Assembly: GCA_946807835.1 (NCBI GenBank)
Contig: OX327709.1
Location: 23,685,501 to 23,749,500, forward strand
DNA from: Ailanthus altissimus
Lineage: Eukaryota > Streptophyta > Magnoliopsida > Sapindales > Simaroubaceae
Direction: 5' to 3'
Length of the DNA: 64,000 bases
Shown here: one piece after another, positions 49,401 through 61,130 of the stretch
Layout: each line of letters starts with the position of its first letter
Numbering within the stretch: the first letter of the stretch is position 1
The notes under the pieces: model-generated
The model's database searches: none
What the model saw: only the letters and a program-made list of their open reading frames with translations
Told to the model about the DNA's origin: nothing
Made by a program: the position numbers and the translations under genes

Positions 49401-49991
49401 ATAGCAGCTCACGTGGAAATCATCTCCCTAACAAAAACAAAAAAAATTGTCCAGTTATTTGACCGTTAATAGTATGTATCAATTTCTAATAACACACTGA
49501 TTCCGTGATTCAATTATACTTAATAATACGTCCATATCGAAATTTTTGCAATTTAATTAGCCCTAAATTGCTAGATTGCAAACAACAATATCCAACTCTT
49601 GTATAAAACATAAACGTTGTCGTTCGTACTAGAGGAAAATCATCTAATAAGATAATATATAAAGATATATAAATATTACCTGTATATGATCAAGAACTGA
49701 TCTCGCGGAGTTAAGAGAAATTCCACGCTCAGCCGACGGACCTCCACAAATGAGACCGACTCTCAAAGCCCTACCACGTGCTTCCTTCTCCAAAGCTCGA
49801 TCAACCACCGCTTCCGTGTTGGCACGTGTAACTCCAACTACCGAACCTGTCATTTTTGGAAAGTAACAAACACTCTTCTTCGATTTCTGATTCAGGCTGA
49901 AGAGTTTCATAGAGGGAGAGCGGAAGAGCAGTGCGCCAACGGCGTCGTTTCGGAGTAAGGAGACGCTTGAACCGATCGCAAGGGAAGCCAT
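40495..49991 (-). CDS. DDL: D-alanine-D-alanine ligase family protein, two ligase modules, plastid-targeted (24 exons)
   Basis: Exons (minus, 5' to 3'): 49680-49991, 49356-49427, 49195-49238, 49005-49116, 48824-48895, 48363-48425, 47862-47939, 47657-47749, 47103-47222, 46701-46787, 46345-46554, 46213-46260, 45408-45662, 45078-45169, 44556-44800, 44149-44217, 43995-44059, 43636-43805, 43455-43533, 42757-43012, 42326-42371, 41492-41600, 40876-40938, 40495-40575. Every intron is GT-AG and the 2841-nt CDS is open (946 aa). Residues 1-70 are Ser/basic-rich, like a transit peptide. Module 1 starts RVGLICGGPSAERGISLNSA (about 77-97) and has the ATP loop VKPTRAGSSIGV (exon 8). Module 2 starts KVFVIFGGDTSERQVSLMSG (exon 13), with VKPARDGCSTGVARL (exons 18-19) and the metal/catalytic EVNTVPGMTPSTV (exon 23). 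The equivalent loop of module 1 reads DINLISGMEQTSF and may be less active. Known family role: joining two D-Ala for peptidoglycan; in moss it serves plastid division, while its role in flowering plants is unsettled. Confidence 0.95.
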
Positions 49992-51271
49992 CCAATGATT
50001 TGTTAATAATTTAGTGGTGATGATTCATGTACACATACACTGAACTTGAACTGAACAGAGTGAGCATGCTAGTGGACTTTGTTTTTAAGTAAATTTTTTT
50101 TTAATTTTGGCTTTAAAAATTGATCTCGGGCGGCAAATTAACGCCATGTTACGAACAGCGTCGTCGTCATTGACCCTTGGCCGTCGTCGTTTCATGGATG
50201 AATTTAATTGATTATTTTTGTAGTTTTATTTGATTAATGCAAAATTGTGATACTATCGCTTCTAATGAAAATCTTCCTTTTCACCATTTTGTCTTGTCCT
50301 CGCGTGGCCGAAGGTGGTTCGTTTTCCCTCCATTTCTGATTAAAGTGACAACTTTAATTCAGGTCATGACATCATACGGTGCTTTTAAGAGTTCTTTTAT
50401 GAGAAATATTTTTATTCAGGAGTGTTTTTCTACATGTACACTACTGAAGTAATTCGAGTGTTTACACTTTCTTAATTACAAAAAAAATATATAAATCAAG
50501 TCCTTCAATTCTAAGAAATGAACTATCTTTCAAAAAAAATTACTAGTTGAACACAAAGGATATTATAACAACAAAATTTACTTTTTCATTAAGTTTATTA
50601 ATATTAAAATCATTTGAAATTCACCAGCTAAAATATTCAGCATATTGCTTCATCTATGCATTTATTTAATAGCTATTACATTCAAAATTTTAATTGTAGT
50701 TTTGCAGGCTGTCTGATAACATATGATAAAATTTTGATTGTCATAACTTTTGGTTCTATCTACCAAATAATGAGGTTCTTAACGTCGTATTAGAACTACT
50801 CACATGTCTTTTGCCAGTGTATGCAATCAGATTCCCTCGATATTGGAAGTTGGAACTTTGCTTTGTCCTGATTAGATCATGAAATTAAAATTCGGCATCA
50901 TTGATCATTAATCTATTATCCATAAGATAAAATATAATCCATGATACAATAATCACAAAAAATGAACAGTAAGAAACCAAAGCTGATACTTGGGATCCTT
51001 CCATTAGATAAATTCAAAGCTACAAGAATATCTCTTCTTGGTTCCCGTGGTTTATTTCTAAAACTTATTTTGACCATATGAAAAATCTATGTTTAGCCAT
51101 GAAGTTCTTCTCTCAAATGATCTTATTAACAGATAACAAGACTATTTACTAGCACATCCCACGCTGTTCATGTATGTAAAAACAGCAATAGCCAACAAAA
51201 ATGGACCAAATAATTTCTAAAAATGAATGGACTCGGCTCATATGATTCTCTTCCGGTTCAGCAAATTCATC
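49992..51271. other. Intergenic region upstream of DDL
   Basis: It contains the presumed DDL promoter (no clear TATA box) and unremarkable AT-rich DNA. A 71-aa frame at 50237-50452 has no known motif. Confidence 0.5.
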
Positions 51272-53425
51272 TCAGGTCAAATCGTCCTCCAGTTCTTTCA
51301 CCTTCAGTGCATCCTTCACTCACAACAGAAGCGTGGTCTTCCAGGGATCCTGAGTGATGAAAATCGGAGTTAAAACATAGATACAACTCAAGCAAGCTGA
51401 TCTGCAAAGTAGTTGTTTAAAAACAAATCCAAAAGCATTTAACGAGGAAATGAGGCTATGATCCTACGGATATATGTTTTGATACATCTGCTGCTAAGCA
51501 GTAAACCCCTTTTTGAGATAATCCCAATTGAAAATGTGGCAGACAAAATTTGTTATGGTCATTTAACTGGAGATGAATTGCGGTTTTCAGGGTGATCCAA
51601 GTTAAGAGGAGCATTCAAGGAAATAGAATCTAATAGGGGAAAGAAATGCACCGGCCGAGTTATGCTATCAATCTCCTTGACAACATCAGTGAGTTTTGGA
51701 ACATCTTCCTCGTCAATTGCAGTAGCCAAATCCTGAAATGTGAACAACACTTTATGTTAAACCAAGACCGTGCAATTAGTTGAGGGAAAAAAGGTCCGCA
51801 ACAAATTGTAAGCGGAATAAAACATCAAAGGCCCTAAAGACAATAAATGCAAAATCAACAGCACAGACATGACCTAAAAGCCATACTTACGGCTAAAAAT
51901 TTGCATTCCTGAGTTCTGGAAAAAGTTGGATCCAAGTTCTGCACAAAGAAGTAAGAATTTTGTAAAATCAACTGTTTGTATAGAAGTTCCAAGTATTCCA
52001 CCCCCCAAATAAAAATATAAAATAATGAGTAATAGACCTCATAGTGCTCCAGCGAGTTGGTAATTGCAATAACATCACCTCTGCAAAGTTGGCAAAGGCC
52101 AGCATTAAGAAGTTGTCCTCTTGCTCCATATTTAACCAAGTTATTGTTGAGCGACTCTAGCGCCATCTTTTCGTATATCTGAATTGCCTTCTGATATATG
52201 CAGAAGAAACAAAATTCAGTCTACTCTACCAGGCTCAAACCAGTATGAAAATCACGGGCATAGCGACCCCATCCCATCAAGGCCATTGTATGGAATTAAC
52301 AAGCTTGTGAGTGGGACTAAATGGCCTGGCTAGCCCCAAGCAAGGATTTCAGTAGAGCCAGTAAACAAAACAGTAAAGACTACCAACAGCACAGAGTCCA
52401 ATTTGAGATTAGGATGAAGATTCCTTATTGTAATTACAAAAAATTGTCAAATGTCTCTTATTGTTCATGTTCAGCAGAAAATTGTGCAACTTTCAGCTTG
52501 CATTGGTTGGCAGAGGTTGTCGATTCTCCATTTTCAAAATATTCAGCAGCCTGCTCGAAATATGAAGTGGCATTCTCGGTATTCTTCTCAAGCTCGTATA
52601 ACTCACCAATCTCCTATGCGATCCAAAAATACATCCAATTCAGTTGCAATTGTAACTTCAATATTCTCGTAACATATTTCAGATGCTCATCAAAACCCAA
52701 TAATAAACTTTAACAACATTGCAAAGCCATGGGCAAAGGATGAAAATTCACACTAAAATTTCCAGTACTATCATTAATGAACTCTATTGATTTTTTTTTT
52801 TGGTAATAACATAACAAATCTTTACATCACCATTATGTGTACCTTGCAATGCCATATCCTATATCGGCCGATGTTCAAGAACATATTAACTGCTCGTTCC
52901 AAGCATGACATAGCCCCTGCTACTACAAAAGAAATAAAAATGTACCTTTGACATGAAACTTGGAAACAAGCACACTCAAAATTGAATTGCCACCGTGTTT
53001 GCTTTGTGTTAATTATTTGTTGAATGAATTTTGAAAATTTATTTCGCATAAAATAATAAGGACTGATAATTAAACTGCACTAATTAATAGTAATTTTCTC
53101 AAAAACCAGCTTGCAAGAGAATTTCAGCGGTGGGATTTTTAAATTAATCAAAATATAAGAAAATTAAACATAATAGTGAGCCAACAGAATTGAACACACC
53201 TTTGTTTGAGGTCTTCTTATAGCAATTGGCAGCATCAATGTAAGCTAACACTAAAAACAAGCAAGAATTATGGCACGTACAGGATTTGGCGAGTTTAAAG
53301 TAGTTGACGGATTTAGCGTACAGCTCAGCAGCATCGTCGTATTTAGAGCCAAATAAACCCCAGCCATTGATCTTCTTATCTGCTTTCTTCTCAAGCTCTT
53401 CACCTTTTGCCAGATGATCAGCCAT
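51272..53425 (-). pseudogene. Alpha-SNAP (soluble NSF attachment protein) pseudogene
   Basis: The N-terminus [18 protein letters not shown] and [19 protein letters not shown], and later [34 protein letters not shown] and AIDEEDVPKLTDVVKEIDS, identify a plant alpha-SNAP. The functional protein recruits NSF to recycle SNARE complexes. Exon-like blocks: 53281-53425, 53200-53250, 52843-52916, 52461-52613, 52038 to about 52192, 51891-51938, 51652-51732, 51272-51349. Lesions: the exon expected between blocks 1 and 2 (about 25 codons) is missing and only 30 bp separate them; block 3 ends in scrambled sequence (IGRYRIWHCK); block 4 has no GT donor and runs into a TAA at 52458-52460; the last block has a TGA at 51320-51322 where relatives have an Arg codon. 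The natural end (…KELEDDLT, stop 51272-51274) is still readable. The retained intron structure means a decayed gene duplicate, not a processed copy. Confidence 0.85.
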
Positions 53426-54574
53426 TTCTAAGAGTTGAAGAGAGAGCTCGCTTAGAGAAGAAGTAAAAGCGCGTAATGAGGCTTATATTGGAAAATAAAT
53501 AAATATAGTTAGTTAAATAATTAAAAATTAAGAAAAAAGATATTGGGGGACATATAAATTTTAATAATTTCAAAAAATTTATAAATATTCTTATCAAATA
53601 ACAATTTTTACTTATTTTAATAATAAAAAGTGATCTACATATATTTTTTTTAATTTTAGGTATTTAAATATTTTTTTAAATAAAAAAAATTTATTTAACA
53701 AAAATATCAATAAATTTATGAGGCGATGACTTGGCATAACTTCTTATCCGTAATGTTCATATTTTAGAAAGTTTAAGTAGCTTCTATCTATTATTTATTG
53801 ATTAGTTTCAAATTCCATTTAATTTGTTCATCAAACCAAACTTTGATCGATTTTAGTGATCCTAACCATATTAATTTGATTTCTTCTTTCAAAAAAAATT
53901 AATTTGAGTTATATAACGAAAAATACTAATTTGATTTTTTTTTTAGAAGATTAGATACTAATGATTGATATTCATTTTATTTATTTTTTTATTGGGCTAC
54001 AATCGGCCCATTTTACATTACATGATCCATAAATTACACCGCCCTCGCGTTATAGAGATGGTTACTAGTTGAACTCCACCTTTATCTTTCCAGACCCCAA
54101 TTGTCAATTTGCCGTGATTCAATTTAACTTAGAATCGGGGTCTATTGAGGAAACCTATGGCGGCTAAGCAGTTCTACTTTGTTTTAATGTTGCCCCCTTA
54201 TAATGTTAGCTAAGTTTAACAAACCGTAAAATGAGAGCATAATCTGGTTGAGCCCATTGGGTGAGACTTAGTTGGCAGATAGCATTGCTAAAATCAGTGT
54301 CAAATAATTAAATAATGATTTTTATTATTTTTGGTATTTGACAGATAATTAAAACATTTTTTTAGGGTTAAGAAATACTTTACAATATTCAAAAAATATT
54401 ACATGTACAAATTAAATTATATAAACTCATTCATACTATCTAATAAGACATAAGACATGATAAGATTGATACATTAATCATCACATTATTTGTTTCATTT
54501 ATTATTTTGTTTTCCCTCTAACTATATTATATTAAGTCTGGTAGTATGATTAATTTGTACACTTTTTAAAAAAT
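53426..54574. other. Intergenic AT-rich DNA
   Basis: No supported gene. A weak inverted repeat (catgtacaaattaaattata at 54391 and the complement of tatgattaatttgtacac at 54546) may be a decayed MITE at about 54365-54600. Confidence 0.4.
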
Positions 54575-56890
54575 TATTTTTGCTTAAATTCACAAAAGAG
54601 TCACCTATAAAAGTAACACAACTTCTATAATTGATAATTCTATGGAGGTTCAATTGGTTGGAACAATTCATACTATGTGACTTATTTAGTACTTATATTA
54701 TGAACATATCTTAAGGGAGATATATTTCAACTTATCTTTATGAAAAAATTGTTAATTTTGTGTAACATTAGTATTGAAGCGGAAGCACACAAACAAGCAA
54801 AAAATTCACCCAAACAATATAATAATGCAAAACAAGTTACTAAGAAATAAATAGAGAAAGGGGTAGAAGAAGAACACACAAAGAATTACGTGATTCGGCA
54901 ACTTGCCTACGTCCACGGCGGATCAAGATCACACTCTTCTCTTATTATGAATCACAAGGCACTCACAAAGTATGCCTTTTACAAGAAAGATCACAAAGAA
55001 AACTCTCTCTCACACTCTAGGGATTTTCTCTCACAAAGAACCACTAAGATCTCTTGTTTATCACAAAGATTGTCAAGATGTGTTTACAAGCCAATTGATA
55101 ACTGTTATCAATTGGCTTGTAAACACATCTTGACAATCTTTGTGATAAACAAGAGATCTTAGTGGTTCTTTGTGAGAGAAAATCCCTAGAGTGTGAGAGA
55201 GAGTTTTCTTTGTGATTTTTCTTGTAAAAGGCATACTTTGTGAGTGCCTTGTGATTCATAATAAGAGAAGAGTGTGATCTTGATCCGCCGTGGACGTAGG
55301 CAAGTTGCCAAACCACGTAATTCTTTGTGTGTTCTGCTTCTACAATTAGAATGAGTATTTACATTGAATGAGTTTAAGACAAGAATATTCTTGTAAAGCA
55401 TGAGTCATATATGCCCTTAAAGGGCTCACCAATGTGAAAGCAGTTGTAGGATATGAGAATTAGGTTGTTATTTAGAACTCTCACTAAAATTAAAATAGAG
55501 TGCAAGACCATTAATGCGCTAATTTGGAAAACCAAGTATTTATTATTATTATGTGTGTTATAGTTGAAGTTTAGTCAAAGGGATTGAATTCAAGATATAG
55601 TTCACTTAAGTTTCTCAAATAAATTCTATAACACTAAGTATAAGTTCAAGTCCGAAAGACACATATACTTACTACATAACAGAATATTGCTCTTATATAT
55701 TTTTTATTATTGATTATATATTATATTTTCTTATATATATATATTTATGTACATATAAAAGGTTTTCAAATATTTTGTGGTGAACTTTTGGAGAAAATAT
55801 TTTTAAAATATTTTATAAATTACATATATACACATATACATAGAATACTTTTATTTCTTCTTCACTCTTACACCCCATTTCTAATGAAAAATTAACACTC
55901 TTTACATAGTGGTAGACAAGGCTTAAGATATTAATACTAATATTAATTTAGTGTTATTATAATTTTAAATATTTGTTACTCCATTATTAATGTGTAATTT
56001 ATGTTTAAAATTTATAGCTCTTAGAATTAATTTTAATATGAATTTAAATTTTAAAATGTAACTCAAAGAGTTTTATTATTCGTATTAAGTTTTGTAACTC
56101 CTCAACTAATTTAATATATATAGATATATATATATATATATAACTCCCCAAATAATAATAATAATAATATATAATATTATAACTCTTACAAATTTAATCT
56201 AAGTTTAATGGCTATTATAAAAATGATATAGCTATATGTAATAAAGATAAATTATTACTAATTTCTTATATGTAAATTATATAATTTACAAAATATTTTA
56301 AAAGATTTTAAAAATTGTTTCTCCAAAAGTCCCCACAAAAGATTTGAAAATATTTTATATACATATATATTTTAATATATATAATCAATAACAAAAATAT
56401 ATACAAGAGTAATATTCTATTATGTAGTAAGTATAAGTGTCTTGAACTTGGTCCCTTTAACCAAATTTTAACTATAACACACATAATAGTGACGAAAACT
56501 TAGTTTTGCGAGTTAACGCATTAATGGTCCTGCACTTTACTTGATTTTAGTGAGAGCTCTAAAAAACGGCTCAATTCTCATAATCGCAGCTTTACGACTA
56601 CTCTCACATAGACAAGTCCTCTAAAAGCATATGTGACCTATGCCTTGTAAGAGTATGCTTGTTTTGAACTCATTTAGGGTAAATATTCTTTATAACGTCA
56701 TACAAAATTAGTTCTTTTACCATAGGGATAGGTGAAAGTATATCTCTTCTAAGATATGTCCATAATATAAGTGTTAAATAAGTCACATAATATGAAATGT
56801 TCCTACTTAGTGAACTTTGTTTTACATGAAATCGCTAATTACAGAAGTTAGGTTATTTCTATAGATGACTCCCTTATAGGTTTAAGTACA
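54575..56890. repeat. Long inverted repeat, arms interrupted by a nested fold-back element
   Basis: Left arm: 54575-54771 plus 55345 to about 55840. Right arm (inverted): about 56270-56890. Examples of matching: 'agtcacctataaaag' against the complement of 'ctatagatgactccc'; 'catatcttaagggagat' against 'atctcttctaagatatg'; 'ttatgtgtgttatagttgaa' against the complement near 56467-56485; 'cttttggagaaaatattttt' against the complement near 56310-56330. The arms are clearly diverged. The spacer of about 430 bp is AT-rich with no gene. It resembles a fold-back or long-TIR DNA element. Confidence 0.7.
54772..55344. mobile_element. 573-bp fold-back insertion with near-perfect 240-bp arms
   Basis: Arms 54863-55102 and 55104-55343 are reverse complements with only about four or five mismatches, centred on 55103 (gataac-t-gttatc). 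The insertion also has a 91-bp left extension (54772-54862). It is flanked by ATTAG at 54767-54771 and 55345-55349, and without it the two halves of the surrounding repeat arm join. The arm sequence (gatccgccgtggacgtaggc … ccaaaccacgtaattcttt) resembles the 3' end of copia LTRs such as element I (ccaccgtggatataggcaat … ccaaaccacgtaagtg). Confidence 0.75.
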
Positions 56891-58298
56891 TCTCCATTGA
56901 CAAGTTAACAAGACTTTTCTTGGGAGTATTTTATTTAAGATTTTTCTTGAAAACATTTTATTCATAGGATATTTATATAGTTCTCATTTTATATAACAAT
57001 GGGTTTAAACACATTCTCCTCAACAATTTTATAAGATTTTTTTTTAAATATTGTATTTATGATTTTTTTTAAAGATATTTTATTTATGGGATTTTTATAA
57101 TTCCCACTTAATATAGCATGTTAAAAGAACTCTTCAATTGGTTGCATATGAAAGTATGCTAATTCACCAAGATACTTGCATGTGAATAGTATTAATTAAA
57201 TTTTAAATTTTGCATATCATACACACAAAATGCATAGCGGAATGAAAATCTAATTTTCTATTCAACAAACACACATTTAATTAAAATCTTGTTACACTAA
57301 CAAGTTCAAGCATTTACTTTTGTACCCTTTTGAATATGTTCTTCAAAGTCTCAACTTGAATCGTTTTCTTGAACAAATTTAGTCTCCAACAATTGGTGGG
57401 ATTTAAGAATTAGAATGGTAGCTTTTATTTTGCTTTGCAGGATTTTTCAAAATAACTCTTGCTTTAGCTTTTTGAATTTTTAGGTGAAAAAATGAGATTT
57501 GGAAGAAGGAACAACCTTTGCTTTTTCTCTTCTCCACCAAAAGTGGTCTCTCCTCTCTTTTGCAAAATATGATTAAAAACAAAACTCTTGTCCACATTTT
57601 TCATATATTGGTCTAACCCTTTTGCATGATAAAAGGAAAAAACTATTTTTGTCTTATTTTTCTCCAATTAGATGAAACACTTTTCAAGCCTTTAATAAAT
57701 ATCTTTTAAATTTTTTATTATTTTAAGTCATTAAAAGTATATTTGTCATCATATTAAACAATGTGTCATTTTTTATAAACAAAGTTTATCTAATAAGGTT
57801 CATTAAAATAATAAGATCATTGCAAAAGAGAAAAATGTCCAAGGATTTAGTCAAAACTTATCCAATAAGTTTTAATAAAATAATTAAGTTCATGAATAAT
57901 ATCTAACACTTGTCACCATTCTATACTAATGTTTAAACATTAAGCATTCTTAAAATAATCAAGTACATGACAAGTGTCCAATACTTGTACAAGTACTATT
58001 TAAAAACTTATTCTTTAAAGTTTAGTGATGTGTCAAAGTCTAACAATTAAAATTTGACACGTGTCCAATTTGAGAAGTTTCAAAATTGAGTTCTCTCATC
58101 GGATCGAACTCTTTGACTGAGTGCGCTATATTCTCAAGAGGTTCCAATAACAAATTCTGCTCACTTATAATTGCTTCTTGATTGAACTATTTGATTGAGG
58201 ACGCCACATCTCGAAAAGTCCCAAAATCAAACTCATTTGCAATCTCCTCAGATCGAACAAGGACACTACTGCAATGCTCAATGAGTACACTTTATATT
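56891..58298. other. Probable transposon-derived sequence, unresolved
   Basis: AT-rich, with imperfect local repeats at 56930-57120 (units containing ttttatttaagatttttctt and attttatttatgggat). No domain or LTR pair could be established. Minus-strand frames at 57403-57597 and 57464-57667 overlap and show no motif. Confidence 0.35.
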
Positions 58299-60713
58299 GT
58301 AAGACTCTAGATTTATGCCCAATTTGTTATATAAAACTTCTTTAAATTTTGTATTATGTATAGTCCAATGCACACACCCGTTATGAATATTACAAAACTG
58401 TAGTAACTAGTATCTACAACTGGTAAGAATAAGTATTTATATATGTATAAATATACGTATTTTTTTTGTATATGGGTGATACTTGATTTATATATTGTTA
58501 TTAGTAGTGTTTGTATAGGTTAAGGTTGTTGGAGCTGGTGCTCACGTGCCATTCCAATATTATATGAATATTAATTGTTAATATTTATACAATAAACATT
58601 TCGAATAAAGATTGTTAATATCATATTAATATGGTATAATGCTTGTAACATTACAGACATTGTTTGATCTGAAAGAGTTCAGATTTGGTCTAAAGGAGTT
58701 TAGATCAGAACTAATAGTTAGCAAAGCTGAGAGTTATAAATGCTAAAAGTTAGCACTGTTAAGAGTTAGCAGGTTATAAGAGTCAGCGAGGTCTAAAGAG
58801 TTAGAACCTTGTCTATAATGGGACAAAGACCTGAGAGTATACTTGTAATGATATAGTTGCAAAGAGTTGCAATAGGTGTTAAGAAATATCATTATGTAAG
58901 TATGTCTCAAAGATAAAGTTCCTGATCTATAATCACTAATGCGGGTCTATCGGTGATTAACTTTATATAGATTAGTGTATGTTTATATCTGACTGGTTCA
59001 GATGGTTGTTCTTAGCTGACCATGAGCTTAGAGCTTGTATAGGCATGCGGGTATCCAGTCAAGACTGGATACTGAACAGACTTATGAGGACCCCAATAGA
59101 TATCCTATGACACCGTCAAAGGAAGGTCCTCTCGAGTTGAGTAGTATTCGTGGTTCTTTGACCTGAGCGCCACGGTGGTCTTGTGAGTGATCCATCATGC
59201 TTTGGTTCCACATATGTCAGAGACCTTTCATGGTCTGACCGCTATGTGTCGCTGGGTATGGTCCGATGCTCATGGAGTCCGGTGTGCGTAGATACGGGAT
59301 CCGTCAGCTTACGTAGGTAAGTTGTATATCCGATGCTCCGAGATTGTATTTCATAAAGTCTTGTGGCCACAAGCATAAACCCGGGAAAAGAGTTTCCCAT
59401 AAGGTTAAACAATATAGCAAAAGTGTTTGCGTATATTGTTTATCGAGATACGAATCTGGAGATAAGTTTATGGACGAGCAAATGGGGATTTGACGGTGCT
59501 GATCTATATCCCCGCACATCTAGGATATAAATGATGGAAGGATTATACGTATACGTTATGACCTCAACTTGTATGGTCTGACACGCTGATTTGTAATATT
59601 CGTAACGTGTGCGTGGGGCATCGATTATGGATTAATGGAACAGTTCCATTTGACAAATCGGGTGTAGACCTAGAGAGTCCCAATATGAAATGTACTCTTT
59701 GAGCACTTGGGCAGTGTACCGTATTGAATTGTTCAATATAGTATAATTCAGCAATTACTAAGGTTACGTTAACTAAAGTATGTGGTTAAATTGGTGGGAC
59801 CCACTTTAGGTTAACTTGGTAACCGAGTAAGGATATAATAGTAATTTCACTTTATGATTATTTAATTGTTAAATAATAAGAATAAATATTTATTTATTTA
59901 ATTGTTAAATAAATAATTTAATTTAACTATGATTAAAGGTTAATCATATAGTTAATTAAGTTAACCTTACTTAAAGGTTAAGTAAAGGTTAACTTAACCA
60001 TGGTTAAGTTAGTTAACTATGGTTAAATTAATTAAATATTTATTAACTTAAAGGTTAAGTTAAAATAATCTAACTATGGTTAAATGTTAACTAAGGTTAG
60101 GTTAAGCCAAATGAAATGCAAATGAAATTCAAATTAGTTGGAATTAATGCATTTGTATATAAAGTGAAATGAAATTCAAAATTCATAATTGAAAAATGTT
60201 TTAGATTTTAGGTTTTGCATTTTGGGAGCCAATTCAATTTGAGAAATTGAAATTGTTTGTTTTGTGTTTTAAGTGTTAGAACAACAAAACAAATTGAATT
60301 AATGGTTACTAAATGTAATAACTAAAAACAAGATTTGTTTTATTTATTCAAGAGTTGAATAAAAGGAAAAACAAATTTAATTAAGTTAAATAGTTTAACT
60401 TTGTAAAATGTTTAAGAGTTAAACATAAATGCTGGATTAAGATGCTGCCATTCTAGACAATCAAACCCACCCTTGTTGATTGCTAGAATTGATCAAAGAT
60501 TCATTTCATGGTGGACTTCAAAGAAAATTAATCCAAAGGCTTCATTGGTGATATTTCTCAATCTCGAATTTCAGTTTAATCAAATGTTATTTTCTGTGTT
60601 CATTGTATATAATCTTCCGCTGTGCACATGTATGTATGAGATATGTATATTGTTTGTATGATGAACACAAACCCACATGCAAGCACCCTAGTTAAATTCG
60701 CCCAAACCCAACA
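58299..60713 (+). repeat. Putative 5' LTR of element D
   Basis: The right end is fixed by the PBS; the left end is uncertain because the partner LTR is outside the window. It contains a TATA-like box (gtatataaagtg) at 60155-60166, and upstream of it a dense cluster of GGTTAA motifs at 59925-60110. Confidence 0.5.
59925..60110. promoter_or_regulatory. Cluster of GGTTAA (GT-box-like) motifs in the element D LTR
   Basis: About ten copies of GGTTAA or its complement TTAACC lie within 190 bp, in varied spacing (for example aaaggttaag, catggttaag, tatggttaaa), 50-230 bp before a TATA-like box. GGTTAA is the core bound by plant GT-1-type trihelix factors. The role as an LTR enhancer is inference. 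Confidence 0.4.
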
Positions 60714-60715
60714 AT

Positions 60716-60727
60716 TGGTATCAGAGC
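60716..60727 (+). other. Primer-binding site of element D
   Basis: tggtatcagagc is an exact match to the initiator-Met tRNA complement, 2 nt after the LTR end. Confidence 0.9.
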
Positions 60728-60849
60728 AATTTGTGTTGTTATGGGTGGTTTTTTAGTATTAGCTAAGTGTTGGCTAAGTTGTAGGACAAGTTCCAGAGCT
60801 GTTGGGATGCATTTTAAGTGTTAAAAATGCAAACCAGTGAAAAACAGCA

Positions 60850-61130
60850 CCTGGAACGCTGCAGCGCTAAGTTCCAGCGCGGCAGCGTTCATATGAACGC
60901 TGGAGCGCTGGGTGTATGACGCCCTAGCGCTGGATAAGCGCAGGGGCGCTGGGTGTCTGGCGCCCTAGCGCGGGAAGCACTGCTTCCAGCGCCCCAGCGC
61001 TGGTAAGACAGCGCCGCAGCGCTGAGGCTTGTGAAGCCCTAGCGCGGCAGCGCTATGAGACAGCGCCGCAGCGCTGAGGCTTGTGAAGCCCTAGCGCGGC
61101 AGCGCTATAAGACCAGCGCCGCAACGTTCT
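60850..61130 (+). repeat. GC-rich array of AGCGC palindromic motifs
   Basis: Some 280 bp packed with gcgct/agcgc units (gcagcgct, ccagcgct, gcgccgcagcgc), in sharp contrast to the AT-rich flank. A unit of about 50 bp (cagcgccgcagcgctgaggc…agcgcggcagcgctat) is repeated in tandem at about 61017-61114. Similar AGCGC blocks occur in the LTRs of element I (210-295 and 2425-2525). Confidence 0.8.

Noticed and set aside
52321..52713. 130-aa plus-strand ORF
   Set aside because: Antisense to the alpha-SNAP block at 52461-52613, which accounts for the open frame.
55044..55316. A 90-aa minus-strand ORF almost identical to a plus-strand ORF at 54890-55162
   Set aside because: Both are readings of the two arms of the same palindrome; the matching proteins follow from the inverted repeat and do not show a gene.
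59925..60110. Interstitial telomere repeat
   Set aside because: The motif is GGTTAA in mixed orientation and irregular spacing, not tandem TTTAGGG.
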